Source: an uncultured Roseibium sp.
GTDB lineage: Bacteria > Pseudomonadota > Alphaproteobacteria > Rhizobiales > Stappiaceae
Assembly: GCF_963669205.1 (NCBI RefSeq)
Contig: NZ_OY769915.1
Span: 3,012,001-3,076,000 of the forward strand
Reading direction: 5' to 3'
DNA: 64,000 nt
The position numbers and the translations under genes are program-made. Within the stretch, counting starts at the first letter, position 1. Every line of letters starts with the position of its first letter. Positions 45,058 through 53,146 of the stretch are shown here, piece by piece. A model generated the notes under the pieces. It saw nothing but the letters and a program-made list of their open reading frames with translations. It was not told where the DNA came from and did no database searches.

Positions 45058-45684
45058 ATGCTGAAGCTCTACGCCGTCCCCGTGAGCCTCTACTGCGCCA
45101 AGCTGCGCATCGTGCTCCGCCACAAGAACCTGGAATGGCAAGAACTCCCGCCTCCCGGGGGCTACGGGTCGAAGGCCTACAAGGACCTTGTTCCGGGCGG
45201 CAGCCTGCCGGCTCTCGAACATGACGGGCATCTGCTCAGCGATTCGGAGGCGATCGCCGAATATCTGAATGAGCTTGAGCCCGAACCGGACATGCTGCCG
45301 GGCGGCAGGCTCGAACGCGCCGGGATCCGTGAACGGTCGCGGTTTCACGACACCCGGCTCGAACCGGCCTTGCGCGCATTCTTTCCGATGATCGGCCGCA
45401 ATCCCGGCGCCGAGGCGGTTTCCGAAAAATGGAGCGCCTTGGCGGAGCGGCTCGAACAGATGGAAACACTCCTCCCGCAGGCCACGCCGCACCTGACGCT
45501 TGCCGATTGCGGGGTGCCGGTCACCTGCCTTTGGATCGGTGAACTGGCGCCGCACTTTCACGCTCCTTCCATCGTGGGCACCCGCATGCAGCGCTATCTT
45601 GAGGGCCTGATGGCGCACGCCGCTGTGGCTGCTGAGCTTGCGCAATACGCACCGCGCCTGAAGACATGGATGGCGTCCCGATGA
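45058..45684 (+). CDS. Glutathione S-transferase family protein
   Basis: Cytoplasmic protein of 208 residues. It has a thioredoxin-like N-terminal domain (about 1-78, with VSLYCAKLRIVLRHKN and the SDSEAIAEYL segment that binds the gamma-glutamyl end of glutathione) and a helical C-terminal domain. Within this operon it could open a ring, isomerise, or detoxify a product of the imported compound. The stop overlaps the creatininase start as ATGA. Confidence 0.82.
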   Translation: MLKLYAVPVSLYCAKLRIVLRHKNLEWQELPPPGGYGSKAYKDLVPGGSLPALEHDGHLLSDSEAIAEYLNELEPEPDMLPGGRLERAGIRERSRFHDTRLEPALRAFFPMIGRNPGAEAVSEKWSALAERLEQMETLLPQATPHLTLADCGVPVTCLWIGELAPHFHAPSIVGTRMQRYLEGLMAHAAVAAELAQYAPRLKTWMASR

Positions 45685-46451
45685 GACTTGATCTGTGCAG
45701 CTGGCTCGAGGTGGACGCCTATCTTCAGCGAAATACGACGGTCATTTTACCCACCGGTTCGACCGAACAGCATGGTCCGATGGGACTGATCGGCACGGAT
45801 GCGCTGTGCGCCGAGACCATCGCCCGGCTAGCGGGCGAGCGAACCGGAACACTCGTCGCCCCGACGCTCGCCTATACGCCGGCACCGTTCAACATGGCGT
45901 TTCCGGGAACAATCTCCGTCTCGGCGGAAACATTCAGGAATGTTGTCGCCGAGATCATGACGTGCCTCTACGGACAGGGGTTTCGCAGGATCTATGTGCT
46001 GAACGGCCATGGGGCGAACCTGGAACCGATCCGCCAGGCCGCCAGAGGGATCGAAGCTGCCGAAGACCGGGAATTCCGGTTGCGCTCCTGGTGGGAGTTC
46101 GAGGCCGTCGGAAAACTGAGGTCCGAGCTCTATGGCGACTGGGAGGGCATGCATGCAACGCCCTCGGAAGTCGCCATCACCCAGGCAGCCCATCGCGTCC
46201 TGCCGCCCGGAACGGCAACCGAGCCGCCCCGGAAACTGTCGGCGGACTACATCAGGAGCCACGCGGGAGACCGGCACGGCCCACCCGACGAACACCGCCG
46301 CGATTTCCCGGACGGGCGCGTCGGCTCTCATTCCGCGCTCGCAAGACCAGAACACGGCACGGCCCTGATCGAGGCGGCGGTTGATGGCTTGACCGGAGAT
46401 TTGCAGGAGTGGCTGGCCAAAGACTGGACGCCCGAGCATCGGGCTGATTGA
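45681..46451 (+). CDS. Creatininase-family amidohydrolase
   Basis: Cytoplasmic metallo-amidohydrolase of 256 residues. Typical motifs are ILPTGSTEQHGPMGLIGTD, the NGHGAN site (His in LNGHGANLEP) and GMHATPSEVAI; these supply the zinc ligands in creatinine and formylaminopyrimidine amidohydrolases. It begins on the GST stop (ATGA) and is the last gene of the SBP-GST-creatininase unit. It most likely opens a cyclic amide or similar. Confidence 0.85.
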   Translation: MRLDLCSWLEVDAYLQRNTTVILPTGSTEQHGPMGLIGTDALCAETIARLAGERTGTLVAPTLAYTPAPFNMAFPGTISVSAETFRNVVAEIMTCLYGQGFRRIYVLNGHGANLEPIRQAARGIEAAEDREFRLRSWWEFEAVGKLRSELYGDWEGMHATPSEVAITQAAHRVLPPGTATEPPRKLSADYIRSHAGDRHGPPDEHRRDFPDGRVGSHSALARPEHGTALIEAAVDGLTGDLQEWLAKDWTPEHRAD

Positions 46452-46469
46452 TGCGTAACGTAGCAAGTG

Positions 46470-46781
46470 TCATTTGTTGCAGGTGTTCGTCATGTGGGGA
46501 TTGCAGCCGCTATGTACGATCTTGCAGGACACGCCCTTGAATTTCTTGCAGCTTCTAATCGCGTCGATTTCAGCATATTTTTTCGCTTCTTTGCCCCAAC
46601 TCCAGCCGCAATGTTCGCGGTCAGCACTCATTGCAAACGCGAAGTAACCTTTTTTAATTGACGCATCATCCAACCTTTTTGCGCAGACTTTCTTCGATCT
46701 TTCGGAGGCATGTGACAAATCGACAAAAGAACTGGTGAATAAAAAACAAGAAAATGACAAAGCAAATAAAATTCTGAACAC
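46470..46781 (-). CDS. Small exported DUF4189-like protein
   Basis: Protein of 103 residues with a GTG start at 46781, a signal peptide to about residue 25 (SHASERS) and four or more Cys in the mature part. The stretch YFAFAMSADREHCGWSWGKEAKKYAEIDAIRSCKK resembles the DUF4189-type repeat seen in small exported proteins. Its base composition is lower in GC than its neighbours to the left. It begins the AT-rich patch. Confidence 0.55.
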   Translation of the reverse strand: MFRILFALSFSCFLFTSSFVDLSHASERSKKVCAKRLDDASIKKGYFAFAMSADREHCGWSWGKEAKKYAEIDAIRSCKKFKGVSCKIVHSGCNPHMTNTCNK

Positions 46782-47235
46782 GGATATACACCTTATGATA
46801 GGTATGTTTTCGTCTTCACTAGACTACAAAAAATCATCGGTCAAACTGAAAACTCATCATAGTGCTCAATAGCCCCCGTGCGGCAACCACACCTTGAAAA
46901 TCTGATGCAATATCTGTTTTCAATCGGTCTTTCTCTCTACCGCTGCTGCGGGCCTTTCTGATCACTGTTTCGCGGTGGCGGTCTTGCTCTGCTCAAGCAG
47001 ATATTCCAACTGCTCCTGATAGACAACTAGGTGGGGCAACTCTCGCTGTTCTTCAGCCATCTTCTTTGAAACGTTGAGTTGGATTTCTGACATTGCTGGG
47101 GCCTGATGAGCCACAGTTTTCGGATTGCAAGAAGCGATTCAACCTCTCACGTTTTGCGTCGATGCAACTGCGAACCATGTGTGACAGGTCGCCAACTTCC
47201 AAAGACAACCGGCCGCCAATGTGTGCGCTGTATGA
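46782..47235. other. AT-rich intergenic stretch next to the tRNA-linked patch
   Basis: This 454-bp region has lower GC than the core genes. It holds a candidate 43-codon frame (46962-47093, minus) and, beside it in another frame, a short degenerate frame (HIGGRLSLEVGDLSHMVRSC..., no good start) that may be a phage or transposase remnant. No terminator is obvious. Confidence 0.4.
46962..47093 (-). CDS. Candidate 43-residue ORF
   Basis: A minus-strand frame from ATG 47093 to TGA at 46962 encodes MSEIQLNVSKKMAEEQR and then an acidic, Gln-rich helical peptide ending TAKQ. The ribosome site is weak. No recognisable family; it may be chance or a remnant phage peptide. Confidence 0.3.
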   Translation of the reverse strand: MSEIQLNVSKKMAEEQRELPHLVVYQEQLEYLLEQSKTATAKQ

Positions 47236-47550
47236 TTAGTAAGTGACCACCCTAAGATCCTTCGGCACTTCTATCCTGCCGGTCGCATCGTTGCGGCTGT
47301 AACCTTTGCCGGCGATACAGTTGTCCCAAATGGCATCGTTGATACCTGTTTCACTGCCATATTCTGTTTGCCGAATTCCCTTTGCCTGGGCAGCACATTC
47401 AGCCCGATCAGCAAAAAACTGTTGTTGACTTGCTTTTGGATGATCGTAAGCCACACGATCCTCAGTGGTGCTTGTTACGCACCCACCCAGAGCTAGCAGA
47501 CCTAAAATATAATATTTTGCAAAAGATGGTTTCACTGTAAATTTCCCCAT
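47236..47550 (-). CDS. Putative small lipoprotein
   Basis: Protein of 104 residues. Signal-like residues end in a clear lipobox, LALGGC (Cys about 24), after an N-terminal KPSFAKYYILG stretch, so it is probably an outer-membrane lipoprotein. The rest is polar and charged (FFADRAECAAQAKGI, IEVPKDLRVV). It lies in the AT-rich patch near the tRNA gene. The function is unknown. Confidence 0.6.
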   Translation of the reverse strand: MGKFTVKPSFAKYYILGLLALGGCVTSTTEDRVAYDHPKASQQQFFADRAECAAQAKGIRQTEYGSETGINDAIWDNCIAGKGYSRNDATGRIEVPKDLRVVTY

Positions 47551-47730
47551 AGTAATTGCGATTTGAAACTAAAAAAATTTTGAGAATTATACAATAACTA
47601 TTAATTGGCCGGCGTCGAATTTTTTCGTCAGCTACTGATTTTGAGTCAGCGCTCTAGTATTCGCGTGCCGCCAAATGGACATTCCAACGCGAGGGCTCAA
47701 TGCCCGCAATCGGGCGTTTCTGAGCAAGGG

Positions 47731-47916
47731 TTATTGAAGAGCTTCGACGACGGACAATGCGGACTCTGCCTTGTTGCACCAATAAATTTGCTGCTGTTCA
47801 GGTTCTGCACCGTTTCCAGTCGCGTGAACGCTTTGTGCATCCCATGCGAAACCGTCATGCCCATACATCGCAGCGGCCATTTCTTCGATCAATTTAGATC
47901 TGCGGTCATCATTCAT
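47731..47916 (-). CDS. Small phage-like hypothetical protein
   Basis: A 61-residue product starting MNDDRRSKLIEEMAAAMYGHDGF and ending in a helical KAESALSVVEALQ stretch. The general layout resembles small proteins of alphaproteobacterial prophages. No signal peptide. It is on the minus strand between two other short genes and next to the tRNA. Confidence 0.4.
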   Translation of the reverse strand: MNDDRRSKLIEEMAAAMYGHDGFAWDAQSVHATGNGAEPEQQQIYWCNKAESALSVVEALQ

Positions 47917-47927
47917 GTCAGGGGGCT

Positions 47928-48275
47928 CTACTTTCCTATTTGTGCCTTCAGGATTTCGATCTCTTTTTCGACCCTCTGAATGCGCTGTTCAGTTTTCTCT
48001 TCTCGGCTCTTTCGAACCTTCCCAACATTGCTCGTGCAGCCCCATCCCATGACCATGCACTGAGGATTCGCGTAACCGCACATTGCCGGGCCTTTGTACT
48101 TTCCGACGTATCGGGCAGGAGGGTCGACCCATCGGGATTGGGCGTGTGCGGATGTCGCGAAAACCGCACTTAGGCAGGCCAGAAGAACAAACCTGGAAGT
48201 GTGCCGATTTTTGTGTCGTGCATATTCGCTGTTTGCTCCGGCTTTCGGCCTTGTCCGAAACGGATATCTTGCCAA
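47928..48275 (-). CDS. Small exported protein with C-terminal coiled coil
   Basis: Protein of 115 residues in which an internal signal-like segment (SRFVLLACLSAVFATSAHAQ) is followed by a Cys-containing middle (MCGYANPQCMVMGWGCTS) and a charged helix (EEKTEQRIQRVEKEIEILKAQ) that should form a coiled coil. The ATG at 48275 lies only 29 bases from the tRNA, so part of the N-terminus may be untranslated. The function is unknown. Confidence 0.5.
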   Translation of the reverse strand: MARYPFRTRPKAGANSEYARHKNRHTSRFVLLACLSAVFATSAHAQSRWVDPPARYVGKYKGPAMCGYANPQCMVMGWGCTSNVGKVRKSREEKTEQRIQRVEKEIEILKAQIGK

Positions 48276-48303
48276 ATACTGGCGGAATTCTGGGGAAAAG
48301 AGT

Positions 48304-48377
48304 TGGCTGGGGAACCTGGATTCGAACCAGGACTAACGGAGTCAGAGTCCGTGGGTCTACCGTTAACCTATTCCCCA
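48304..48377 (-). tRNA. tRNA-Gln, anticodon CUG
   Basis: A complete cloverleaf can be folded on the minus strand. The acceptor stem pairs TGGGGAA with TTCCCCA followed by GCCA (CCA encoded). The anticodon stem ACGGA/TCCGT surrounds loop CTCTGAC, giving anticodon CTG, and the T-loop is TTCGAAT. The AT-rich patch is on its 3' side, which fits tRNA-targeted insertion. Confidence 0.93.
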
Positions 48378-48655
48378 AACGGCCCGTCGATGCGGGCGTC
48401 TGTTTTCAGCAGCGTGTCGAGAATGTCTCGTGAGCTGTTGAATGTGCCGCATATACATCCATCGCAATTGCGATTTCAAGTGCCGTTTTCGACTTTTTTG
48501 TGAAATCGGAAATCGATTGCACCGGCAAGGTGCAAGATTTTGAGACAGAAAGCTTTTCCAGCGCCGGGCAACCTGATACAGTTTTGGCAACGATACATTG
48601 GCCCCGGCAGAGGCTGGCAAAACAGCTGCAACCGGCGGGCCTGAAAGGCAAAAAC

Positions 48656-50341
48656 GTGACTGAGTCAGGTCAGGAACCGCCCGGAATCGGGCGACGTACC
48701 GCTGACGCGTCCGGGGATAATGGAACTCGAACCGAGTTCAACGGGTCAAACCGCAGGCGGCGCAAGCGCCGGTCCGGTCAGGGCCCGAAAGGCGGAGCGG
48801 CAGCCGAAGACAGGCAAGTTGCGTCGCCAGGTGACGGGGCCAATACGGGCCAGCCTCGTCGCGCTCCCGGACACGTCGAACATACGCATTCCGCGCAGGA
48901 CGGGCATCCGCCTGTGCAGGGTGAGGGGGCAAAGCGCCGCAAGAAACGGCGCCGCGGACGGCCGGACGCGGAGCGGCGCGCCGCTGCGCCCGTTCATTCA
49001 ACCGCGGAGCATCCGCACAATCCGGACGCCGTTACCAGCCCAAAGGGCAAAAAAGCCGCGAACAGACGTGGCCGGCGCCGCTGGCAAGCTTCGAAAAGTG
49101 CGAAAAACGGCCATGCTCTGCATCCCGAGCAAAAGGCCGGACAGCCTGCCGCCAACGAGGATCAGGCGCTCGCAAAGTCCGCGCAGCCACTCAAGGCAGA
49201 CAAAAGGATCTCCGAGGAAAGAGACCTGCGGGCGCCAACGTCGTCACAGGCCACCCGGTCCAATGGGGCGAAGGCGTCTTCGGGACGCCGGTCCAGAAAC
49301 AGTGCAAACAAGTCGCCGCTCTATGCAGCGCTTGATCTTGGCACCAACAATTGCCGCCTGCTGATCGCACGCCCTGAAGACCGCGGGTTTCGCGTCGTTG
49401 ATGCCTACTCTCGCATTGTCCGCCTCGGCGAAGGGGTCGGGTCAAACAAGCGTCTCAGCTCGGCGGCCATGGATCGTGCCATTGATGCTCTTGCGAACTG
49501 CCACCGGAAACTGGCGGACCGCGGCGTTGTCAGATCGCGCCTGATTGCCACCGAAGCCTGCAGGGCGGCCGAGAACGGCGCGGACTTCATCGATCGCGTC
49601 AAGTCTGAGACCGGTCTCGCGCTGGAAGTCGTCAACAGGGAAACCGAAGCCCGTCTTGCGGTGGCCGGGTGTGCGTCGCTGGTCGACCACGAGGCGGACG
49701 GCGTCATCCTGTTTGACATCGGCGGCGGGTCCTCGGAGATTGTGTGGCTCGATCTTCGCAACCGGTGTGGCGCGCGGGGCTACGCGCTGACGCGCTTCAT
49801 CAGGTCCTGGATCTCGCTGCCTGTCGGTGTCGTCAATCTCGCCGAACGGCACGGCGGTGTTCATGTGACGCCCGATATCTTCGAAGCCATGGTTGATGAT
49901 GCCGCTGATCATCTGTCCGCTTTCAGTCTCGCGGACACGCTTTCCGAAGCCATCACATCCGGCCGTGTCCACATGCTCGGAACGTCCGGAACCGTGACCA
50001 CACTTGCCGGTGTTCATCTCGGCTTGCGCCGGTATGACAGGCGTAGGGTCGATGGAACATGGCTGGAAGATGGCGACGTCTCGAAGATGATTGATCAGCT
50101 GCGCGACATGCCGTATGAGGCGCGCGTTGAAAACCCCTGCATCGGTGCGGACCGGGCCGACCTCGTTCTGGCCGGGTGCGCGATTCTGGAAGCGATAAGG
50201 CGCCGATGGACATGTTCGCGCCTGCGCGTTGCCGACAGAGGTCTGCGCGAGGGCATCCTGACCGAACTGATGGCGGCGGACGGTGTCTGGTCGCATCGTT
50301 CCCCCCGCAAGCGCCAGGACAGACGGCGCTGGAAGGACTGA
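48656..50341 (+). CDS. Exopolyphosphatase/Ppx-GppA-family phosphatase with long basic N-terminus
   Basis: Hydrolyses polyphosphate or pppGpp. The conserved Ppx/GppA fold covers roughly the last 340 residues: YAALDLGTNNCRLLIA (phosphate loop 1), IATEACRAAENGADFI, DIGGGSSEIVW (loop 2), MLGTSGTVTT. Before it lie over 200 residues rich in Lys, Arg, Pro and Gly, apparently disordered and nucleic-acid-like. The start is uncertain: GTG 48656 with AAAGG upstream is preferred, and GTG 48500 is possible. It is followed after 2 bases by rlmE, a pairing common in this order of bacteria. Confidence 0.85.
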   Translation: MTESGQEPPGIGRRTADASGDNGTRTEFNGSNRRRRKRRSGQGPKGGAAAEDRQVASPGDGANTGQPRRAPGHVEHTHSAQDGHPPVQGEGAKRRKKRRRGRPDAERRAAAPVHSTAEHPHNPDAVTSPKGKKAANRRGRRRWQASKSAKNGHALHPEQKAGQPAANEDQALAKSAQPLKADKRISEERDLRAPTSSQATRSNGAKASSGRRSRNSANKSPLYAALDLGTNNCRLLIARPEDRGFRVVDAYSRIVRLGEGVGSNKRLSSAAMDRAIDALANCHRKLADRGVVRSRLIATEACRAAENGADFIDRVKSETGLALEVVNRETEARLAVAGCASLVDHEADGVILFDIGGGSSEIVWLDLRNRCGARGYALTRFIRSWISLPVGVVNLAERHGGVHVTPDIFEAMVDDAADHLSAFSLADTLSEAITSGRVHMLGTSGTVTTLAGVHLGLRRYDRRRVDGTWLEDGDVSKMIDQLRDMPYEARVENPCIGADRADLVLAGCAILEAIRRRWTCSRLRVADRGLREGILTELMAADGVWSHRSPRKRQDRRRWKD

Positions 50342-50343
50342 CT

Positions 50344-51054
50344 ATGAGCCGTTCGAAGAAGGGATCCGGCGACCGCGGCCTGCACGTGAAGGTCAAGACT
50401 GCAGCCGGCCGGAGAGAATCGTCGACCCGCTGGCTCGAACGGCAGTTGAACGATCCCTATGTGCGCCGCGCGAAGGCGGACGGGTACCGGTCAAGGGCCG
50501 CCTACAAACTCACCGAGATCGACGACAAGCACAAACTTCTGAAACCGGGCTATCGGGTTGTCGATCTTGGCTGCGCTCCGGGCGGCTGGTGCCAGGTTGC
50601 CGTCGAGCGCGTGCAATCGAGCATCGAAGCGCCAAAGGTCGTGGGCATCGACTATCTGGACATGGACCACGTGCGCGGCGCGATCTTCCTGAAGAAGGAC
50701 TTTCTCGACGACGACGCGCCTGCGGCCCTGATGGAGGCCCTTGGAGGCTCCAAACCCGATGTCGTGCTGTCGGACATGGCGGCGCCCACCACCGGTCACA
50801 AGCAGACGGATCATCTGCGAACGACCCATCTGTTCGAGATCGCGATCGACTTTGCACGGCAAAATCTCGTCCCGGGAGGGTCGTTTCTGGCCAAGGTCTT
50901 CAGGGGGGGAACGGAAAACGCCTTGCTGCAGGAACTCAAAAGGGAATTCAAGACCGTTGCGCATCTGAAACCGCCGGCAAGCCGCAAGGAAAGTCCGGAG
51001 CTCTATGTGATCGCGAAAGGCTTCCGCGGGAGCAGCCTGGATCCGGCGGACTGA
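50344..51054 (+). CDS. rlmE: 23S rRNA 2'-O-methyltransferase RlmE (FtsJ family)
   Basis: SAM-dependent enzyme of 236 residues that methylates U2552 of 23S rRNA. The SAM-binding motif VVDLGCAPGGWCQV is at about 66-79. The catalytic Lys-Asp-Lys-Glu set appears as AYKLTEID, SDMAAP, FLAKVFRGG and RKESPELYVIAKG. The basic N-terminus is usual in Alphaproteobacteria. It follows ppx by 2 bases and is probably co-transcribed with it. Confidence 0.92.
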   Translation: MSRSKKGSGDRGLHVKVKTAAGRRESSTRWLERQLNDPYVRRAKADGYRSRAAYKLTEIDDKHKLLKPGYRVVDLGCAPGGWCQVAVERVQSSIEAPKVVGIDYLDMDHVRGAIFLKKDFLDDDAPAALMEALGGSKPDVVLSDMAAPTTGHKQTDHLRTTHLFEIAIDFARQNLVPGGSFLAKVFRGGTENALLQELKREFKTVAHLKPPASRKESPELYVIAKGFRGSSLDPAD

Positions 51055-51089
51055 TCGTGTGCAAACGGATTGTCAAAGGAAGGTCCTGA

Positions 51090-51443
51090 ATGCATCACAT
51101 CAAGAAATTTACACAGGCCCTTGAAAAATCATGGAGTGCGCAGTCGAGCACGCTCTGGACAGCTGAAAATCCGGCGGCGGGACAATGCGGCGTCAGCGCG
51201 CTTGCTGCCAGTGATCAGCTGGGTGCTGAAATTCTCAAGACACGCTACGGCTCGATCTGGCATTTTTACAATCGAATTGATGGAAAGCGCTACGACTTTA
51301 CGCAAAGCCAGTTCGATGCACCGATTGTGTATGACGACTTGCCGTCGACACGTGATGAGGCATTTGGCGACACCAACGCGCGTCAATACGCATATCTGAC
51401 AGAGGCGGTGAAACGGGTGCTGGCGAAGGAAAAGGCCGATTGA
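51090..51443 (+). CDS. YunG-like conserved hypothetical protein
   Basis: A cytoplasmic protein of 117 residues with no signal peptide or membrane segment, resembling the YunG-type family: LEKSWSAQSSTLWTAENPAAGQCGVSALA and HFYNRIDGKRYDFTQSQF. The GQC...A pattern looks like a papain-like nucleophile, but no enzymatic role is known. It lies 35 bases after rlmE. Confidence 0.65.
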   Translation: MHHIKKFTQALEKSWSAQSSTLWTAENPAAGQCGVSALAASDQLGAEILKTRYGSIWHFYNRIDGKRYDFTQSQFDAPIVYDDLPSTRDEAFGDTNARQYAYLTEAVKRVLAKEKAD

Positions 51444-51552
51444 AAACCGCCGGGTGGGAATTCCACTTTGCTTTCTGTCACCTGCATGTTATTCACCCGC
51501 GCCAACTTCTCCGGCACAGCCGAAGCGACTCGCCAGACGCAGCTTTCTCTCC

Positions 51553-51567
51553 AGAGACTGCGTCTCT
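51553..51567. promoter_or_regulatory. Perfect dyad upstream of guaB
   Basis: AGAGAC-TGC-GTCTCT is a perfect 6-bp inverted repeat 25 bases before the guaB start, next to an AT-rich TATTTAATA that could be a -10 element or leader. A purine-responsive or growth-rate-dependent control site is possible. Confidence 0.35.
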
Positions 51568-51592
51568 AGCTATTTAATAAGGGGAATTGGCC

Positions 51593-53095
51593 ATGGCATC
51601 CTTTTTTGTCCCGTCGACCGGACAACAAGCTCTGACCTTTGATGATGTCCTGCTGATACCCGGCCATTCGGAAGTTCTGCCCGGAGAGGTGGACCTGAAA
51701 ACCAAGGTCACCCGTGAACTGGAACTGAATATCCCGATCCTTTCGTCAGCCATGGACACCGTTACCGAAGGCCGGCTTGCCATCGCTATGGCGCAGGCAG
51801 GCGGGATCGGTGTCATTCACCGCAACCTGACCCTCGACCAGCAGGCCGAGGAAGTCCGGATGGTCAAGAAGTTCGAATCCGGCATGGTCGTCAATCCGCT
51901 GGTCATTGGCCCCGATGCGACGCTGCAGGACGCGCTGGACCTGATGAAGAGGTTCGGCATCTCCGGTGTTCCGGTTGTTGAAAACGGCGGAACCGGCGGT
52001 CAGGCGGCAGGCAAGCTGGTCGGTATCCTGACCAACCGCGATGTCCGCTTCGCCTCCGACAACCAGCAGAAGATCCGCGAGTTGATGACGAGTGACAATC
52101 TCGTCACGGTCAGCGACAACGTCAGCCAGGACGAGGCAAAACGGCTATTGCACCAGAACAGGATCGAGAAGCTGCTTGTCGTGGATGACGAGCGCAACTG
52201 CATCGGCCTGATCACCGTCAAGGACATGGAAAAGGCGCAGCTCAACCCCAATGCCTCGAAGGACGCGCAGGGCCGGTTGCGCGTTGCCGCCGCCACGAGC
52301 GTGGGCGAGGAAGGTTTCGCGCGGGCCGAAAGGCTGGTCGATGCAGGTGTCGACATGGTGGTCGTCGATACCGCGCACGGTCATTCGCAGAAGGTTCTCG
52401 ACATGGTCGGCCGCGTGAAGAAACTGTCGAACTCGGTTCAGGTTCTCGCCGGTAACGTCGCGACGTCCGAAGCGACGAAAGCGCTGATCGATGCCGGTGC
52501 GGATGCCGTGAAGGTCGGGATCGGTCCGGGCTCGATCTGCACGACACGCATTGTCGCCGGTGTGGGTGTGCCGCAGCTCACCGCGATCATGGAGTCCGTC
52601 AACGAGGCGGACAAGCAGGGCGTGCCGGTGGTCGCCGATGGCGGCATCAAATACTCCGGTGATCTTGCCAAGGCGATTGCCGCCGGCGCCGCCTCTGTCA
52701 TGGTCGGCTCTCTTCTTGCCGGGACAGAGGAAAGCCCGGGCGAAGTCTATCTCCACCAGGGCAGGTCCTATAAGTCCTATCGCGGCATGGGATCGGTGGG
52801 CGCCATGGCGCGTGGTTCGGCCGATCGTTATTTCCAGGCCGAGGTGCGCGACAGCCTGAAACTGGTTCCCGAAGGCATTGAGGGCCAAGTGCCCTACAAG
52901 GGCGCGCTCGGCAGTGTTCTGCATCAGCTTGCCGGCGGCCTGCGCGCCGCGATGGGATATGTCGGCGGCCACGACATCCTGGATTTTCAGGAAAAGGCCC
53001 GGTTCGTGCAGATTTCCGGCGCGGGCCTGAGAGAAAGTCATGCCCACGATGTTACCATCACGCGCGAAAGCCCGAACTATCCATCCAGTGTTTGA
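51593..53095 (+). CDS. guaB: IMP dehydrogenase GuaB
   Basis: Oxidises IMP to XMP with NAD+, the first committed step to GMP. The protein is 500 residues. The catalytic barrel starts with TFDDVLLIPGHSEVLP; the two CBS domains occupy about 95-210. The catalytic Cys lies in GPGSICTTRIVAGVG, and the GSLLAG and YRGMGS flap motifs follow. The ATG at 51593 is used, with AAGGGG upstream. guaB and rsmB are adjacent, with guaA further on, as in related genomes. Confidence 0.95.
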   Translation: MASFFVPSTGQQALTFDDVLLIPGHSEVLPGEVDLKTKVTRELELNIPILSSAMDTVTEGRLAIAMAQAGGIGVIHRNLTLDQQAEEVRMVKKFESGMVVNPLVIGPDATLQDALDLMKRFGISGVPVVENGGTGGQAAGKLVGILTNRDVRFASDNQQKIRELMTSDNLVTVSDNVSQDEAKRLLHQNRIEKLLVVDDERNCIGLITVKDMEKAQLNPNASKDAQGRLRVAAATSVGEEGFARAERLVDAGVDMVVVDTAHGHSQKVLDMVGRVKKLSNSVQVLAGNVATSEATKALIDAGADAVKVGIGPGSICTTRIVAGVGVPQLTAIMESVNEADKQGVPVVADGGIKYSGDLAKAIAAGAASVMVGSLLAGTEESPGEVYLHQGRSYKSYRGMGSVGAMARGSADRYFQAEVRDSLKLVPEGIEGQVPYKGALGSVLHQLAGGLRAAMGYVGGHDILDFQEKARFVQISGAGLRESHAHDVTITRESPNYPSSV

Positions 53096-53146
53096 GTTTG
53101 ATTTTCCGGTCGTGCGAACGAAGCCGGACAAGGACCAAGGGTCGAC

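Noticed and set aside
48304..48377. A direct repeat of the tRNA-Gln 3' end (attR) to the left of the AT-rich patch
   Set aside because: I scanned the patch and the adjoining genes by eye and did not find a convincing copy, so the island boundary remains unproven.
51444..51592. A purine riboswitch before guaB
   Set aside because: No conserved guanine-riboswitch core could be recognised, only a short dyad and an AT-rich tract.
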